Shown here piece after piece: positions 17,132 to 26,103 of a DNA stretch of 64,000 bases. This DNA is from Flavobacterium sp. LPB0248 (GTDB lineage Bacteria > Bacteroidota > Bacteroidia > Flavobacteriales > Flavobacteriaceae): positions 1,116,001-1,180,000 of the forward strand of contig NZ_CP058246.1 in assembly GCF_013388355.1 (NCBI RefSeq), written 5' to 3'. Under the pieces are notes generated by a model, which was given only the letters and a program-made list of their open reading frames with translations, was not told the origin of the DNA and did not search any database. Position 1 is the first letter of the stretch, and every line of letters begins with the position of its first letter. Position numbers and translations under genes: made by a program.

Positions 17132-18075
17132 TTTATTGCTATTTTATAAAAATCCTGATTGTAAACCGTACAGCCTAATTCTTCTTTCTGCGCCAAAAGT
17201 CCAAGATTATATCCAGATTCATTTTCATCATCCACAATTCCCATATCAAAAAAGTGTTTCCCTTTTCGTTTGTACTTATGAATCAGATTAATGAATAAAA
17301 AGTCTAATGCTCTAAATTCTTCTCCAATTTTTGAAGTGGCGCCATATTGCGATTTTACAACATTTTTGGTTTCAAAAATCGTTATTCCCGCTATAATTTC
17401 GTCATTTCTGTAAGCAGAATATTGTCTGATATTTTTAGGAAATTTAGATCTTAAAAGTGAGATTTCTTCTTTGGAATGAACTGGTTTTGCACTAAATTTT
17501 TCTGCTAATCTCGGCTCCAAAATTTTTTCCCAAAAAGGATCAAAATTTTCTTCTTCAAAAATATCTAAATCCAAATTTTCAATTCTTCTAAAATGCTTCA
17601 TTTTACTTTTAGAAATCTTTAAAGAAGCTGTAAGATTAATTGCCAGATTCATTTCTTTTCGTTCTAGAACTGCTCCTCTTTTCATTAAGAAAAAGTCCGC
17701 TTCTTTGTTTCCTTCAGAAAAATAAAAATCTGGAATAGGTTTATAATAAAAAGTATCGATTTTGTTCTCTTTCAGAAAAAATAAAATTTCGTCTAAAATT
17801 AATTCAACTTTTACTGCTTTCAATTTTGGTAAATAAACCAAACCTCCATAAGTAAGTCCTTGATGCGAATAAACAGCATTTTCTTTTTTATTGGCTGGTA
17901 AGACAGCTCGCAGTTTTTCTTCTTCAAAAATTAAAAGAGAAAAATCTTCAAAACGATCTTTGTGATATTCCATAAAATCGCGATGAAACAAAAATGTAGC
18001 ATTTTTAGCTTGAGCAACAAAATCGTTCCAAATTGAATAATCGTCTTGAGAATACTTTTTTATGGTATATTTCAT
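17128..18075 (-). CDS. FemAB/GNAT-like acyltransferase in polysaccharide island
   Basis: A 315-residue protein with a duplicated GNAT layout as in FemAB-like and BioF2/GNAT_6 proteins: WNDFVAQAKNATFLFHRDFMEYH at the N-terminus (a common opening in this group), LLIFEEEKLRAVLPANKKENAVYSHQGLTYGGL, and a second domain with IAGITIFETKNVVKSQYGATS and FFDMGI near the C-terminus. It probably transfers an acyl or aminoacyl group to an amino sugar or lipid-linked intermediate. It overlaps the aminotransferase by four bases, so an N-acylation step on the FdtB product is plausible but unproven. Confidence 0.7.
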   Translation of the reverse strand: MKYTIKKYSQDDYSIWNDFVAQAKNATFLFHRDFMEYHKDRFEDFSLLIFEEEKLRAVLPANKKENAVYSHQGLTYGGLVYLPKLKAVKVELILDEILFFLKENKIDTFYYKPIPDFYFSEGNKEADFFLMKRGAVLERKEMNLAINLTASLKISKSKMKHFRRIENLDLDIFEEENFDPFWEKILEPRLAEKFSAKPVHSKEEISLLRSKFPKNIRQYSAYRNDEIIAGITIFETKNVVKSQYGATSKIGEEFRALDFLFINLIHKYKRKGKHFFDMGIVDDENESGYNLGLLAQKEELGCTVYNQDFYKIAIK

Positions 18076-18077
18076 AT

Positions 18078-18680
18078 TTACTTATGATCAAATGCTTTTA
18101 AATGCCATTTGTATTTAACCGCCATTAATCTGATGATAATGATAACCAGCGAAGTAACCAAATACAATATATCATCTTCTAAGTTTAGTTTTCGTAGTCC
18201 AAAAAATACAATTCCGCCAAAAATACAGATCGTCGCGTAAATTTCTTCTCGAAAAACGTTTGGAATTTCGTTACATAAAATATCTCGAATTACACCGCCA
18301 AAACAAGCCGTCATTGTTCCTAATGCAATACAAATTGCCGGATGAAGACCTGTTACAATTCCTCTTTCAAGACCTATCAAAGTAAAAACTCCGAGCCCAA
18401 TTGTATCAAAAAGAAACAATGAGGTTCGAAGTTTATCGAAACTTTTTCTAAAAAGAATTGCTAAAAAAAATCCTAAAATGATCACATACACATATTGCAT
18501 GTCACGCATCCAGCCAACAGGAGTTCTTCCGATTAAGACATCGCGAAGTGTTCCGCCTCCAACGGCAGTAACAAATGCAATGATAAAAACCCCAAACGGA
18601 TCGAGTTTTTTATGCATTGCGGTTAAGGCGCCTGACATTGCAAATGCCATTGTCCCAATAATATCAAGTAAGTGAAACAT
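18078..18680 (-). CDS. Trimeric intracellular cation channel family (TRIC/UPF0126)
   Basis: A 200-residue membrane protein with two repeats of three helices. Each repeat carries the glycine-rich kinked helix typical of the family: TMAFAMSGALTAMHKKLDPFGVFIIAFVTAVGGGTLRDVLIGRTP and FTLIGLERGIVTGLHPAICIALGTMTACFGGVIRDILCNEIP. Prokaryotic TRIC homologues conduct K+/Na+. I chose ATG 18680 (MFHLLDIIGTMAFAMSG); the 16 upstream residues from 18728 come from a dispersed 'ttacaaagatgcaaagg' repeat. Two bases from the FemAB-like gene, so probably its upstream operon partner. Confidence 0.9.
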   Translation of the reverse strand: MFHLLDIIGTMAFAMSGALTAMHKKLDPFGVFIIAFVTAVGGGTLRDVLIGRTPVGWMRDMQYVYVIILGFFLAILFRKSFDKLRTSLFLFDTIGLGVFTLIGLERGIVTGLHPAICIALGTMTACFGGVIRDILCNEIPNVFREEIYATICIFGGIVFFGLRKLNLEDDILYLVTSLVIIIIRLMAVKYKWHLKAFDHK

Positions 18681-18765
18681 TTTTTTTGAGTTACAAAGAT
18701 GCAAAGGGTCAAAGTTACAAAGTTGCAACGAATAATCTTAACAACTCTCGCTCATAAAACATTCC

Positions 18766-19617
18766 TTATTTTTTTACGTAAATCGGACTTCTTTTTAGCA
18801 AATACGTAATCGAATCCATCCAACCGTCTTTTACCGCCAAGAATGGCTTGCGGGTTTGCGAATAGATTTTGTCAGTATTTCTATACATGTCAAAATAAAC
18901 CGTATAGTAGTAATACGTCTGATTGTTTGCTGTTGTTGTAGAAATGTCGTTTGTAGTTACTTTTTTGTTGTTATTGCTCACTTTCGCATTTCCGCTATTA
19001 TAAGTAGTAGCTGTAGTACCTGTTCCAATTGTATATGAAACTTTTGCGGCCACAATATTATCAACTCCTAATATTTTTTCTAGATCCTCAATTGGCGTTT
19101 CATCAATGTTCGTATGATCTATTCCTGCTTTGTGCAATAAGCTATTTGTGGTTCTTAAATCCTGAACTGTCAACGGAAAAATGTTAGAAGATTTGTCTAA
19201 CAATTTGTTATATAAATCGTTTTGAGCAAATTTTGCCATATCCTCAGAACCTTGTTGATTATCTGCATTTACATAAGGAACTGGCAATACCGCAATTGTA
19301 TTGTGTTTCATATCTGCACTCGCAATACTTTGAGAGGAACTCTGAGAAGTAGTGCTTGCATCTGCAGAAACATCAAAGGTTTGAGATCTTCCACTTGCAA
19401 AATCGATTTTAGCAATCTGCGAAACATCTAGCGAAATCTGAACCGTTTCGCCAGGAAGTGAATATTCTACTGTTTTATCAGACATTTTTAAAACGGTACA
19501 TTCAATAATCTGATAATCTCTTTTTATAATTTTATCTAATTTTTTTCCGCTTTGAGCAAAACTAACAAAAGCAGACAATAATACTAATAAGAATAAAAAT
19601 GGCTTTGTAACTTTCAT
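18766..19617 (-). CDS. Exported protein with CsgG/LpoB-like core
   Basis: A 283-residue protein with a signal peptide (FLFLLVLLSAFVSFAQ). Residues ~25-75 are a small beta-rich segment (DYQIIECTVLKMSDKTVEYSLPGE); a Ser-rich linker follows; residues ~105-190 (IAVLPVPYVNADNQQGSEDMAKFAQNDLYNKLLDKSSNIFPLTVQDLRTTNSLL...LEKILGVDNIVAAKVSY) look like the CsgG/LpoB/TolB-N fold where a secreted protein reports on 'ancient name' oligomers. The Thr/Asn-rich loop near 200-230 is low complexity. Function is not known; the fold is an inference from pattern only. Confidence 0.5.
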   Translation of the reverse strand: MKVTKPFLFLLVLLSAFVSFAQSGKKLDKIIKRDYQIIECTVLKMSDKTVEYSLPGETVQISLDVSQIAKIDFASGRSQTFDVSADASTTSQSSSQSIASADMKHNTIAVLPVPYVNADNQQGSEDMAKFAQNDLYNKLLDKSSNIFPLTVQDLRTTNSLLHKAGIDHTNIDETPIEDLEKILGVDNIVAAKVSYTIGTGTTATTYNSGNAKVSNNNKKVTTNDISTTTANNQTYYYYTVYFDMYRNTDKIYSQTRKPFLAVKDGWMDSITYLLKRSPIYVKK

Positions 19618-19726
19618 TGTATTGGAAATTTTATGAATTAATTATGTACATATAAATTTACGAATAAATCTTAAACAATTATCAGTAAAAACCCGAAAAA
19701 ATCATCAATTATTCAAAGAAAAAAAA

Positions 19727-20470
19727 TCACATGTTCTGTGTATAAAAATTATAATCTTTTAAAATTACCCTAATAAAATCGCTATTGTTTCCTGATTGAT
19801 TTTTAATCCCCGTAACACTTTCGATCTTAGCAACCAATTTGTAAATAATTTCATGATCGTTTTTAGCCACCGCTTTTTGAAAAGTTTCTTTAATAATACG
19901 CATATCATTATCTGAAAGTTTAATTACCAAAGGATAAGTTGGAACATAAGCTTCTCCAATTTCTTCCAAAATAGTATGGCTGATGTTAATTCTATTCTTC
20001 AAAGTAATAACCGCAGTTCCGGCTGCCATATCGCCCAATCTTTGCGATTTCTGACTTGTAATAACTGAGATAAGTCCGGGAAGTCCGAAAAAGGTAAAAA
20101 AGTCTATCACTCTAAAAAACCAGCGGATTAAATAGTCTCCAAAACCAGCCTGATAACCATCAATTTTTACGACTTTAATTTTCAGTAATTTTTTTCCAAG
20201 TGACTGTCCTTCAAAAACACTTTCTAAAACTAACGAATACACTATAACTGGCGAATAGAGTAATAAAAAAATGGCTCCTCGTGACCAGCCATCCAAATTG
20301 ACCATCAATCTATCGAGCTGTAACCAGTCAAAAAGAATTATCGAAAGCGCCGTTATATAGCAGATTACGATGAACAAATCGATAAAGAAAGCACCTAATC
20401 TTTCACCTACAGAAGCAGCAATAAAATTTATTTTGACATTTTGTGTCGTATTAATAGATAATTCTGACAT
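19727..20470 (-). CDS. RDD family membrane protein
   Basis: A 247-residue protein with an RDD domain: VGERLGAFFIDLFIVICYITAL contains the Arg/Asp pair, FEGQSLGKKLLKIKVVKIDG is the second conserved loop, and RWFFRVIDFF the third. Three to four membrane helices fill residues ~20-150; the C-terminal 90 residues are soluble and helical. RDD proteins are poorly understood, some linked to Na+/H+ exchange or stress. It is divergent to and almost touching the SpoIIM gene (20 bp between start codons), which in other Bacteroidota sits in the same module. Confidence 0.88.
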   Translation of the reverse strand: MSELSINTTQNVKINFIAASVGERLGAFFIDLFIVICYITALSIILFDWLQLDRLMVNLDGWSRGAIFLLLYSPVIVYSLVLESVFEGQSLGKKLLKIKVVKIDGYQAGFGDYLIRWFFRVIDFFTFFGLPGLISVITSQKSQRLGDMAAGTAVITLKNRINISHTILEEIGEAYVPTYPLVIKLSDNDMRIIKETFQKAVAKNDHEIIYKLVAKIESVTGIKNQSGNNSDFIRVILKDYNFYTQNM

Positions 20471-20490
20471 ATTTCATATTTTAGCCTACA

Positions 20491-21471
20491 ATGAGAGAAA
20501 TCGCCTTTATAAAACAAAACAGAGAAAAGTGGCTCGAGTTTGAGCTGGCAATTTTTGGTAAAGCTAAAAAAAATCCTGATGAATTAGCTAATTTGTACAT
20601 TCAAATGATGAATGATTTGTCGTATGCTCAAACGTATTACCCTAAAAGTAAAACGGTTGTATACCTCAATCATCTCGCCTCTCAGATTTATCAGAAAATT
20701 TACAAAACCAAACGCACTGACCAAAATCGCTTAATAGATTTCTTTAAAACCGAAGTCCCTTTATTGGTTTACGAATACAGAAGATATTTGGTTTATGCTT
20801 TTGTTTTATTTTTTGTTACGGTTTCAATTGGTGTTCTTTCTGCTCGTTATGATCGTGATTTTGTCCGCTTAATTTTGGGCGACGAATACGTAAACATGAC
20901 TTTAGAAAACATCAAAAAAGGCAATCCGATGGCCGTATATGGTTCTGGCAGCAATTGGGGAAGTTTCATCGGAATTACTGTAAATAACTTATTTGTAGGA
21001 GCCAAATGTTATTTCTATGGCATTTTTGCGGGAATCGGAACTTTTAATGTTTTTCTTCAAAACTGTATTATGCTGGGTTCTTTTCAATACTTTTTCTACG
21101 AACAGGGCGTTTTTTGGAAAAGTGTGCGAGGAATTTGGATTCATGGTTCTATGGAAATTTTCGCAATTGTAATCGAAACAACTGCTGGATTTATTTTAGG
21201 AGCTTCTATCCTATTTCCTAAAACTTTTTCGAGAATGAATTCTTTTAAAATAGGTTTTAAAAACAGCTTTAAAATATTCTTAAGCACATTCCCCTTTACC
21301 ATAAGCGCTGGTTTTTTAGAAGGTTTTATTACTCGATATTCTATCGATATGCCCAATTGGCTAAGCAGTTTTATTATCTTAGTGACGCTTGCAATAATTT
21401 CGTTCTATTACTTGATATACCCTTTTATTGTACACAAAAAAGTTCACTCTTTAACCGCCGAAAAACTTTAA
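20491..21471 (+). CDS. Stage II sporulation protein M (SpoIIM) family membrane protein
   Basis: A 326-residue protein. An N-terminal soluble helical part (MREIAFIKQNREKWLEFELAIFGKAKKNPDELANLYIQ) precedes five or so membrane segments; FIGITVNNLFVGAKCYFYGIFAGIGTFNVFLQNCIMLGSFQYFF and SMEIFAIVIETTAGFILGASILFP are the conserved SpoIIM helices. In sporulators SpoIIM works with peptidoglycan hydrolases; in Bacteroidota the homologue is a constant partner of RDD, MoxR and DUF58 proteins with no sporulation link. It starts the plus-strand run that continues with DUF4129, 9 bp downstream. Confidence 0.88.
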   Translation: MREIAFIKQNREKWLEFELAIFGKAKKNPDELANLYIQMMNDLSYAQTYYPKSKTVVYLNHLASQIYQKIYKTKRTDQNRLIDFFKTEVPLLVYEYRRYLVYAFVLFFVTVSIGVLSARYDRDFVRLILGDEYVNMTLENIKKGNPMAVYGSGSNWGSFIGITVNNLFVGAKCYFYGIFAGIGTFNVFLQNCIMLGSFQYFFYEQGVFWKSVRGIWIHGSMEIFAIVIETTAGFILGASILFPKTFSRMNSFKIGFKNSFKIFLSTFPFTISAGFLEGFITRYSIDMPNWLSSFIILVTLAIISFYYLIYPFIVHKKVHSLTAEKL

Positions 21472-21480
21472 GACCAAGTA

Positions 21481-22257
21481 ATGACAAGATTATTTTTTAT
21501 TTTATCTTTTCTTTTTTGCTGCAGTATTTCTCAGGCTCAGGATACTATTATCATGGCTCAAGATCCTCCAAAAATTAGCGGAATTAAGTATACCGAAAAA
21601 GATATTAAGGTAGATTCTAGCAATATACAGATTAGACATTTTGAAAAGGATTTCAAAAAAAAATATACTGATAAAGATTTTGTCTACGAATACAAAGCTC
21701 CCGAAAAAAGCTGGTGGGATCATTTCAAACATTGGCTAGCAAGACAAATTTTTAATTTCTTTAATTTCAGCAGTGTAAAAACGTCTCTCAATTTTGTTTC
21801 TATTCTATTTAGAATAATTGCCATTTTGGTAGTTATTGTCCTAATTTATTTTATCGTTAGAGCTTTAACCAAGCAAGAAGGAAGATGGATTTTTGGCAAA
21901 AATGCCAATAAAAGAACATTGTTTTATTCTGATGCCGAAAAAAACATCCATCTTTTAGATTTTGAAAAACTCATTAAAGAAAGTATAGAAGCTGGCGAAA
22001 AAAGAATTGCTATACGTTATTACTATTTATGGCTTTTAAAAGTAATGGCACAGCATCATTATATTGAATGGGATATCGAAAAAACCAATTCTGATTATTT
22101 GTACGAACTTTATAACCCTGCTCATAAAGAAGAGTTTACTTATCTTTCTTATCTATACAATTATATTTGGTATGGAGAATTTGAAATTGATGATGCAACA
22201 TTCAGAAAAACTGAAAACAGATTTAAAAAAGCATTAAAAACCTTTGGTAATGGATAA
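21481..22257 (+). CDS. DUF4129 membrane protein
   Basis: A 258-residue protein: signal peptide (FILSFLFCCSISQAQ), a periplasmic segment, one membrane helix (FRIIAILVVIVLIYFIVRAL, about residues 115-135) and a cytoplasmic C-terminal domain with DFEKLIKESIEAGEKRIAIRYYYLWLLKVMAQHHYIEWDIEKTNSDYLYEL...FTYLSYLYNYIWYGEF. The RYYYLWLLK..Y..W...KTN.DY sequence is characteristic of DUF4129, found next to MoxR/DUF58/transglutaminase genes. Exact role unknown. Its last 8 bases overlap the start of the DUF4350 gene. Confidence 0.82.
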   Translation: MTRLFFILSFLFCCSISQAQDTIIMAQDPPKISGIKYTEKDIKVDSSNIQIRHFEKDFKKKYTDKDFVYEYKAPEKSWWDHFKHWLARQIFNFFNFSSVKTSLNFVSILFRIIAILVVIVLIYFIVRALTKQEGRWIFGKNANKRTLFYSDAEKNIHLLDFEKLIKESIEAGEKRIAIRYYYLWLLKVMAQHHYIEWDIEKTNSDYLYELYNPAHKEEFTYLSYLYNYIWYGEFEIDDATFRKTENRFKKALKTFGNG

Positions 22258-23452
22258 TAAAATTAAAATATACATTGCTATTCTGGTTTTAATTTTCGGA
22301 ATAACATTACTCGTAGACAAAGGAGAGCCAAAACCTATTGATTGGACTCCAACCTATTCTGTTGAAGACAAAATCCCGTTCGGATTGTACGTTTTCGATC
22401 AAGAAGTCGAAGGTATTTTTAAACAAAAAGTGGAAAGAATTTCAACACAGACTCCTTACGAATATTTCGATTCTCAATATGATGATAGAGAAAATGTAGA
22501 ATCGTATAGAATTAAAGGTACTTTCATGAATATTTCTGAAGCCGATAATATTGACGAAGGTTCGATGAAAGAAATTCTATATTTTGTTTCGCACGGAAAT
22601 AACGCATTTTTAAGCATGAAAGTGTTTCCGAAAACGTTACTAGATTCTTTAAAAATTGAGCTAAAAACCGATTTTATGCCTAATGACAGTATTTCGACTT
22701 GGATGGCAAACAAAAAAGTTAGCACAAAAAAATATACTTTAAATACTGGATTAAGTGATTATTTTTCTAAAATAGATACTTTAAATACAAAAGTTTTAGG
22801 ATATCAAATCAATCGTAAAAAAGAAAAACAGGTCAATTTTATAGAAGTCCCTTATAAAAACGGTTATCTCTATCTGCACACACAGCCAGTGGCATTTACC
22901 AATTATAATCTGCTAAAAAAAGATCATTATCAATATGCAGAAAATGTACTTTCTTATATTCCAAAAGGAAATATTTTCTGGTACAATAAACCTTTTAACG
23001 ATAAGCGAATTTCAACTTCTCCGCTCCGTTATATTTGGAGTCAGCCCGCTTTAAAATCGGCGTGGTATTTAGGCTTAATCGGAATTCTAATTTTTATGAT
23101 TTTTAATGCAAAACGCAAACAGCGTATTGTGCCTATCATAAAACCATTGCAGAATTTAACGGTTGATTTTACCAAAACTATTGGTAATTTATATTATCAA
23201 GAAGGAGATCATACTAATATTATTGATAAAAAGATTATTTACTTTTTAGAAAAAATTAGAACCGATTATCTGCTTGATACTAGCAAACTCGATGACGATT
23301 TTATAACCAAATTGCATTATAAAACAGGGAAAGACGAAAAAGATATACGCGATGTGATTCAGCTAATCAATGATCATAGAAATAGTTATCATGGAAGTCT
23401 TGAAGAAGATTTGATTAGAATTAATACAGCAATAGAAAAGATTTTACATTAA
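22250..23452 (+). CDS. DUF4350 domain protein
   Basis: A 400-residue protein with an N-terminal membrane anchor (IYIAILVLIFGITLLVD), a periplasmic domain (DWTPTYSVEDKIPFGLYVFDQEV... TPYEYFD), a second membrane helix near residue 275 (YLGLIGILIFMIFNAKRKQR) and a cytoplasmic C-terminus (LTVDFTKTIGNLYYQEGDHTNIIDKKIIYFLEKIRTDY). This two-helix arrangement and the FGLYVF / PLRYIW motifs fit DUF4350 proteins of the MoxR module. I chose ATG 22250, overlapping DUF4129 by 8 bases; a TTG two codons earlier is possible but not needed. Confidence 0.8.
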   Translation: MDNKIKIYIAILVLIFGITLLVDKGEPKPIDWTPTYSVEDKIPFGLYVFDQEVEGIFKQKVERISTQTPYEYFDSQYDDRENVESYRIKGTFMNISEADNIDEGSMKEILYFVSHGNNAFLSMKVFPKTLLDSLKIELKTDFMPNDSISTWMANKKVSTKKYTLNTGLSDYFSKIDTLNTKVLGYQINRKKEKQVNFIEVPYKNGYLYLHTQPVAFTNYNLLKKDHYQYAENVLSYIPKGNIFWYNKPFNDKRISTSPLRYIWSQPALKSAWYLGLIGILIFMIFNAKRKQRIVPIIKPLQNLTVDFTKTIGNLYYQEGDHTNIIDKKIIYFLEKIRTDYLLDTSKLDDDFITKLHYKTGKDEKDIRDVIQLINDHRNSYHGSLEEDLIRINTAIEKILH

Positions 23453-23555
23453 TTTATTTAGTCATACATTAAAAGAATTAAAATGATTTTATAAAAAATA
23501 ATCTGCGTTAATCATTTTAATCTGTGGCAAAAAACATAAAATAACTGACCAAATT

Positions 23556-24569
23556 ATGGACGATATCAATACAACATCAGGCGAAATCACAAATGAAAAT
23601 GTGAATTTTGAAACAAGAATTAATTTAGGACCGCTTTTAGATCACGTCAACACGATCAAAAAAGAGATTGAAACAGTAATTGTAGGACAGCACAAAATGG
23701 TAGATCAACTTTTGGTTGCTATTTTGTCAAATGGTCACGTACTTTTAGAAGGTGTCCCTGGAGTTGCCAAAACAATAACAGCAAAATTATTGGCTAAAAC
23801 CTTAAATATCGGTTTCAGCAGAATTCAGTTTACACCCGATTTAATGCCTTCAGATATTCTGGGAACTTCTATTTTTAATTTGAAAAGCTCAGAATTCGAA
23901 TTCAAAAAAGGGCCTATTTTCTCTAATCTGATTTTAATTGACGAGATTAATCGTGCGCCAGCAAAAACACAAGCCGCACTTTTTGAAGTTATGGAAGAGC
24001 GCCAAATTACAATTGATGGTTCTGCCTATCAGTTAGACGCACCGTTTTTGGTTATTGCTACTCAAAATCCAATTGAACAGGAAGGAACGTATCGTTTGCC
24101 AGAAGCGCAATTGGATCGTTTTCTTTTTAAAATCACCATTGATTATCCAAAATTAAACGAAGAGATTTTAATCATTCAGAGAGAACATACTTTGCAAGAT
24201 CACGGAAAATTGGATGCAATAAAAACAATTCTTTCTGCTGAAGAAATCAAAGAATATCAAGGTTTGGTCAAACAAATTAGAGTGGAACAAAATCTGTTAG
24301 AATACATTGCCAGAATTGTGGTAAACACACGCGAAAATGCCTTTTTATATTTAGGAGCTTCGCCTCGTGCTTCAATCGCCATTTTAAATGCATCAAAAGG
24401 TTTTGCTGCAATCCGAGGACGCGATTTTGTTACTCCAGAAGATATTAAAGAAGCAGCGATTCCCGTTTTACAACACCGTGTTATTGTAGCACCAGAACGC
24501 GAAATGGAAGGGATTACGAGTTCAGAAATTATTAAACAGATTATTGAAACGGTGGAAATACCAAGATAG
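23556..24569 (+). CDS. MoxR-family AAA+ ATPase
   Basis: A 337-residue AAA+ chaperone-like ATPase. Walker A GVPGVAKT is at residues 66-73, Walker B LILIDEINRAPAKTQAALFEVMEE follows at about 125-148, sensor 1 is VIATQNPIEQEGTYRLPEAQLDRFLFK and sensor 2 GASPRASIAIL. MoxR proteins usually act with von Willebrand factor or DUF58 proteins to mature or insert a cofactor in partner complexes. It follows DUF4350 by 103 bp, including a common 'taatctgcgttaatcattttaatctg' type intergenic repeat, and precedes the DUF58 gene. Motifs intact; client unknown. Confidence 0.93.
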   Translation: MDDINTTSGEITNENVNFETRINLGPLLDHVNTIKKEIETVIVGQHKMVDQLLVAILSNGHVLLEGVPGVAKTITAKLLAKTLNIGFSRIQFTPDLMPSDILGTSIFNLKSSEFEFKKGPIFSNLILIDEINRAPAKTQAALFEVMEERQITIDGSAYQLDAPFLVIATQNPIEQEGTYRLPEAQLDRFLFKITIDYPKLNEEILIIQREHTLQDHGKLDAIKTILSAEEIKEYQGLVKQIRVEQNLLEYIARIVVNTRENAFLYLGASPRASIAILNASKGFAAIRGRDFVTPEDIKEAAIPVLQHRVIVAPEREMEGITSSEIIKQIIETVEIPR

Positions 24570-24573
24570 TTTA

Positions 24574-24650
24574 AGTTTTCAGTCGTAGTCTCAGTTTACC
24601 GTAATTCTGAGACCAAAATTGAAGCTGAAAACTGAGACCGAAAACTAAAA
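24574..24650. repeat. Dispersed 'cagttttcagtctcagt' inverted repeat, copy 1
   Basis: A stem with CAGTCGTAGTCTCAGTTT on one side and complementary AGCTGAAAACTGAGACCGAAAACT on the other, between the MoxR stop and the DUF58 start. Sister copies are at 55530-55733 and 60811-60878. Confidence 0.7.
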
Positions 24651-24652
24651 AA

Positions 24653-25984
24653 ATGAAATTCATAAAAAGTCTATATCTGAACAATTTCTTTTTCTATATA
24701 CTGATTGGTATTATAGGATTGTTTGTCTGCGCTTTTATTTTTCCGAATATGTATCATGCAGTTTGGCTGCTAGTTCTAGGTTTAATTACTTTTTTGGGAC
24801 TTGATATCTTACTTTTATATTTAGCAAGAACAGGACTTGAAGCTGAAAGAATTACGCCCGAAAAACTATCAAATGGAGATTTAAATCCGATAAAAATTAA
24901 TTTAAAAAACCATTATACTTTTCCTGTTTCGGCTAAAATTATTGACGAGATTCCGTTTCAATTTCAGGTTCGCGATTTTAAAATTGTAAAAACAATAAAA
25001 GCAGCAACACAAAAAGAAATTGGTTATGATCTTCGTCCAACAGAACGTGGAGAATACCATTTTGGCTCTTTGAATATTTATGTTTCATCTCCATTAAGAT
25101 TGATTTCCAGAAGATTTATTTTCGACAATGGTCAAATGGTTCCAACATATCCATCTTATATTCAGCTAAGAAAATACGATTTAATTGCTTTTTCGAATAA
25201 TCTGTTTCAATACGGAATTAAAAAAATACGTCGCATTGGTCATACCATGGAGTTTGAACAGATTAAAGAATACGTTCAGGGCGACGATTTACGAACTTTA
25301 AACTGGAAAGCTACAGCCAAAAGAAATTCCTTGATGGTTAATCAGTTTCAGGACGAAAAATCGCAATCGGTTTACATGGCAATCGACAAAGGTCGTGTGA
25401 TGCAAATGCCTTTTGATGGATTAAGTTTGTTAGATTATGCGATTAACTCTTCTTTGGTTTTATCTAATGTGATTTTGAAAAAACAGGACAAAGCGGGACT
25501 TTTTTCTTTTTCTAAAAAAGTAGAAAATAGAGTTTTTGCAGAAAGAAGAGGCTCACAGATGCAGAAAATTCTTGAAACGTTATACAACGTAAAAACCGAT
25601 TTCTTCGAAAGTGATTACAGCAGATTGTACGTTGATATTAAGAAAAATATCAATCAGCGAAGCTTAATAATTTTGTACACCAATTTCGAAACCATGGACG
25701 GTTTAAACCGCCAATTACCTTATTTAAAAGGAATTGCCAAAAGTCATTTATTGGTTGTGGTTTTCTTTCAAAACACAGAACTGAATTCAATCATCAATAA
25801 AAAAACAGCAACAATTCAGGAAGTGTACGACAAAGTAATTGCCGAAAAATTCATGTTCGAAAAACGATTAATTGTAAACGAACTCAAAAAATACGGAATC
25901 CATTCTGTTTTAACACAACCCGAAAATCTTACGCTTGACGCTATTAATAAATATTTGGAGATTAAGTCGCGAGGGATTTTGTAG
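24653..25984 (+). CDS. DUF58 domain protein
   Basis: A 443-residue protein: two N-terminal membrane helices (FFFYILIGIIGLFVCAFIFP and MYHAVWLLVLGLITFLGLDILLLYL), a beta-rich middle, and the diagnostic DUF58 block GHTMEFEQIKEYVQGDDLRTLNWKATAKRNSLMVNQFQDEKSQ at about residues 200-245, followed by a vWA-like region (VYMAIDKGRVMQ...). It is the usual partner of the MoxR ATPase. The Asp-Lys-Gly at the MIDAS position replaces the common DxSxS, so metal binding may be altered. The end of the SpoIIM-to-DUF58 module. Confidence 0.88.
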   Translation: MKFIKSLYLNNFFFYILIGIIGLFVCAFIFPNMYHAVWLLVLGLITFLGLDILLLYLARTGLEAERITPEKLSNGDLNPIKINLKNHYTFPVSAKIIDEIPFQFQVRDFKIVKTIKAATQKEIGYDLRPTERGEYHFGSLNIYVSSPLRLISRRFIFDNGQMVPTYPSYIQLRKYDLIAFSNNLFQYGIKKIRRIGHTMEFEQIKEYVQGDDLRTLNWKATAKRNSLMVNQFQDEKSQSVYMAIDKGRVMQMPFDGLSLLDYAINSSLVLSNVILKKQDKAGLFSFSKKVENRVFAERRGSQMQKILETLYNVKTDFFESDYSRLYVDIKKNINQRSLIILYTNFETMDGLNRQLPYLKGIAKSHLLVVVFFQNTELNSIINKKTATIQEVYDKVIAEKFMFEKRLIVNELKKYGIHSVLTQPENLTLDAINKYLEIKSRGIL

Positions 25985-26103
25985 GCATTTTAATCTGTTA
26001 ACTTATGGTTATTTTACAGATTGGCTTTACTGTTATCTTTATTATTAAATTAGTTTTGAAATAAAATATCAATCTGAATATAACAACTTAAAAACAGATA
26101 AAA

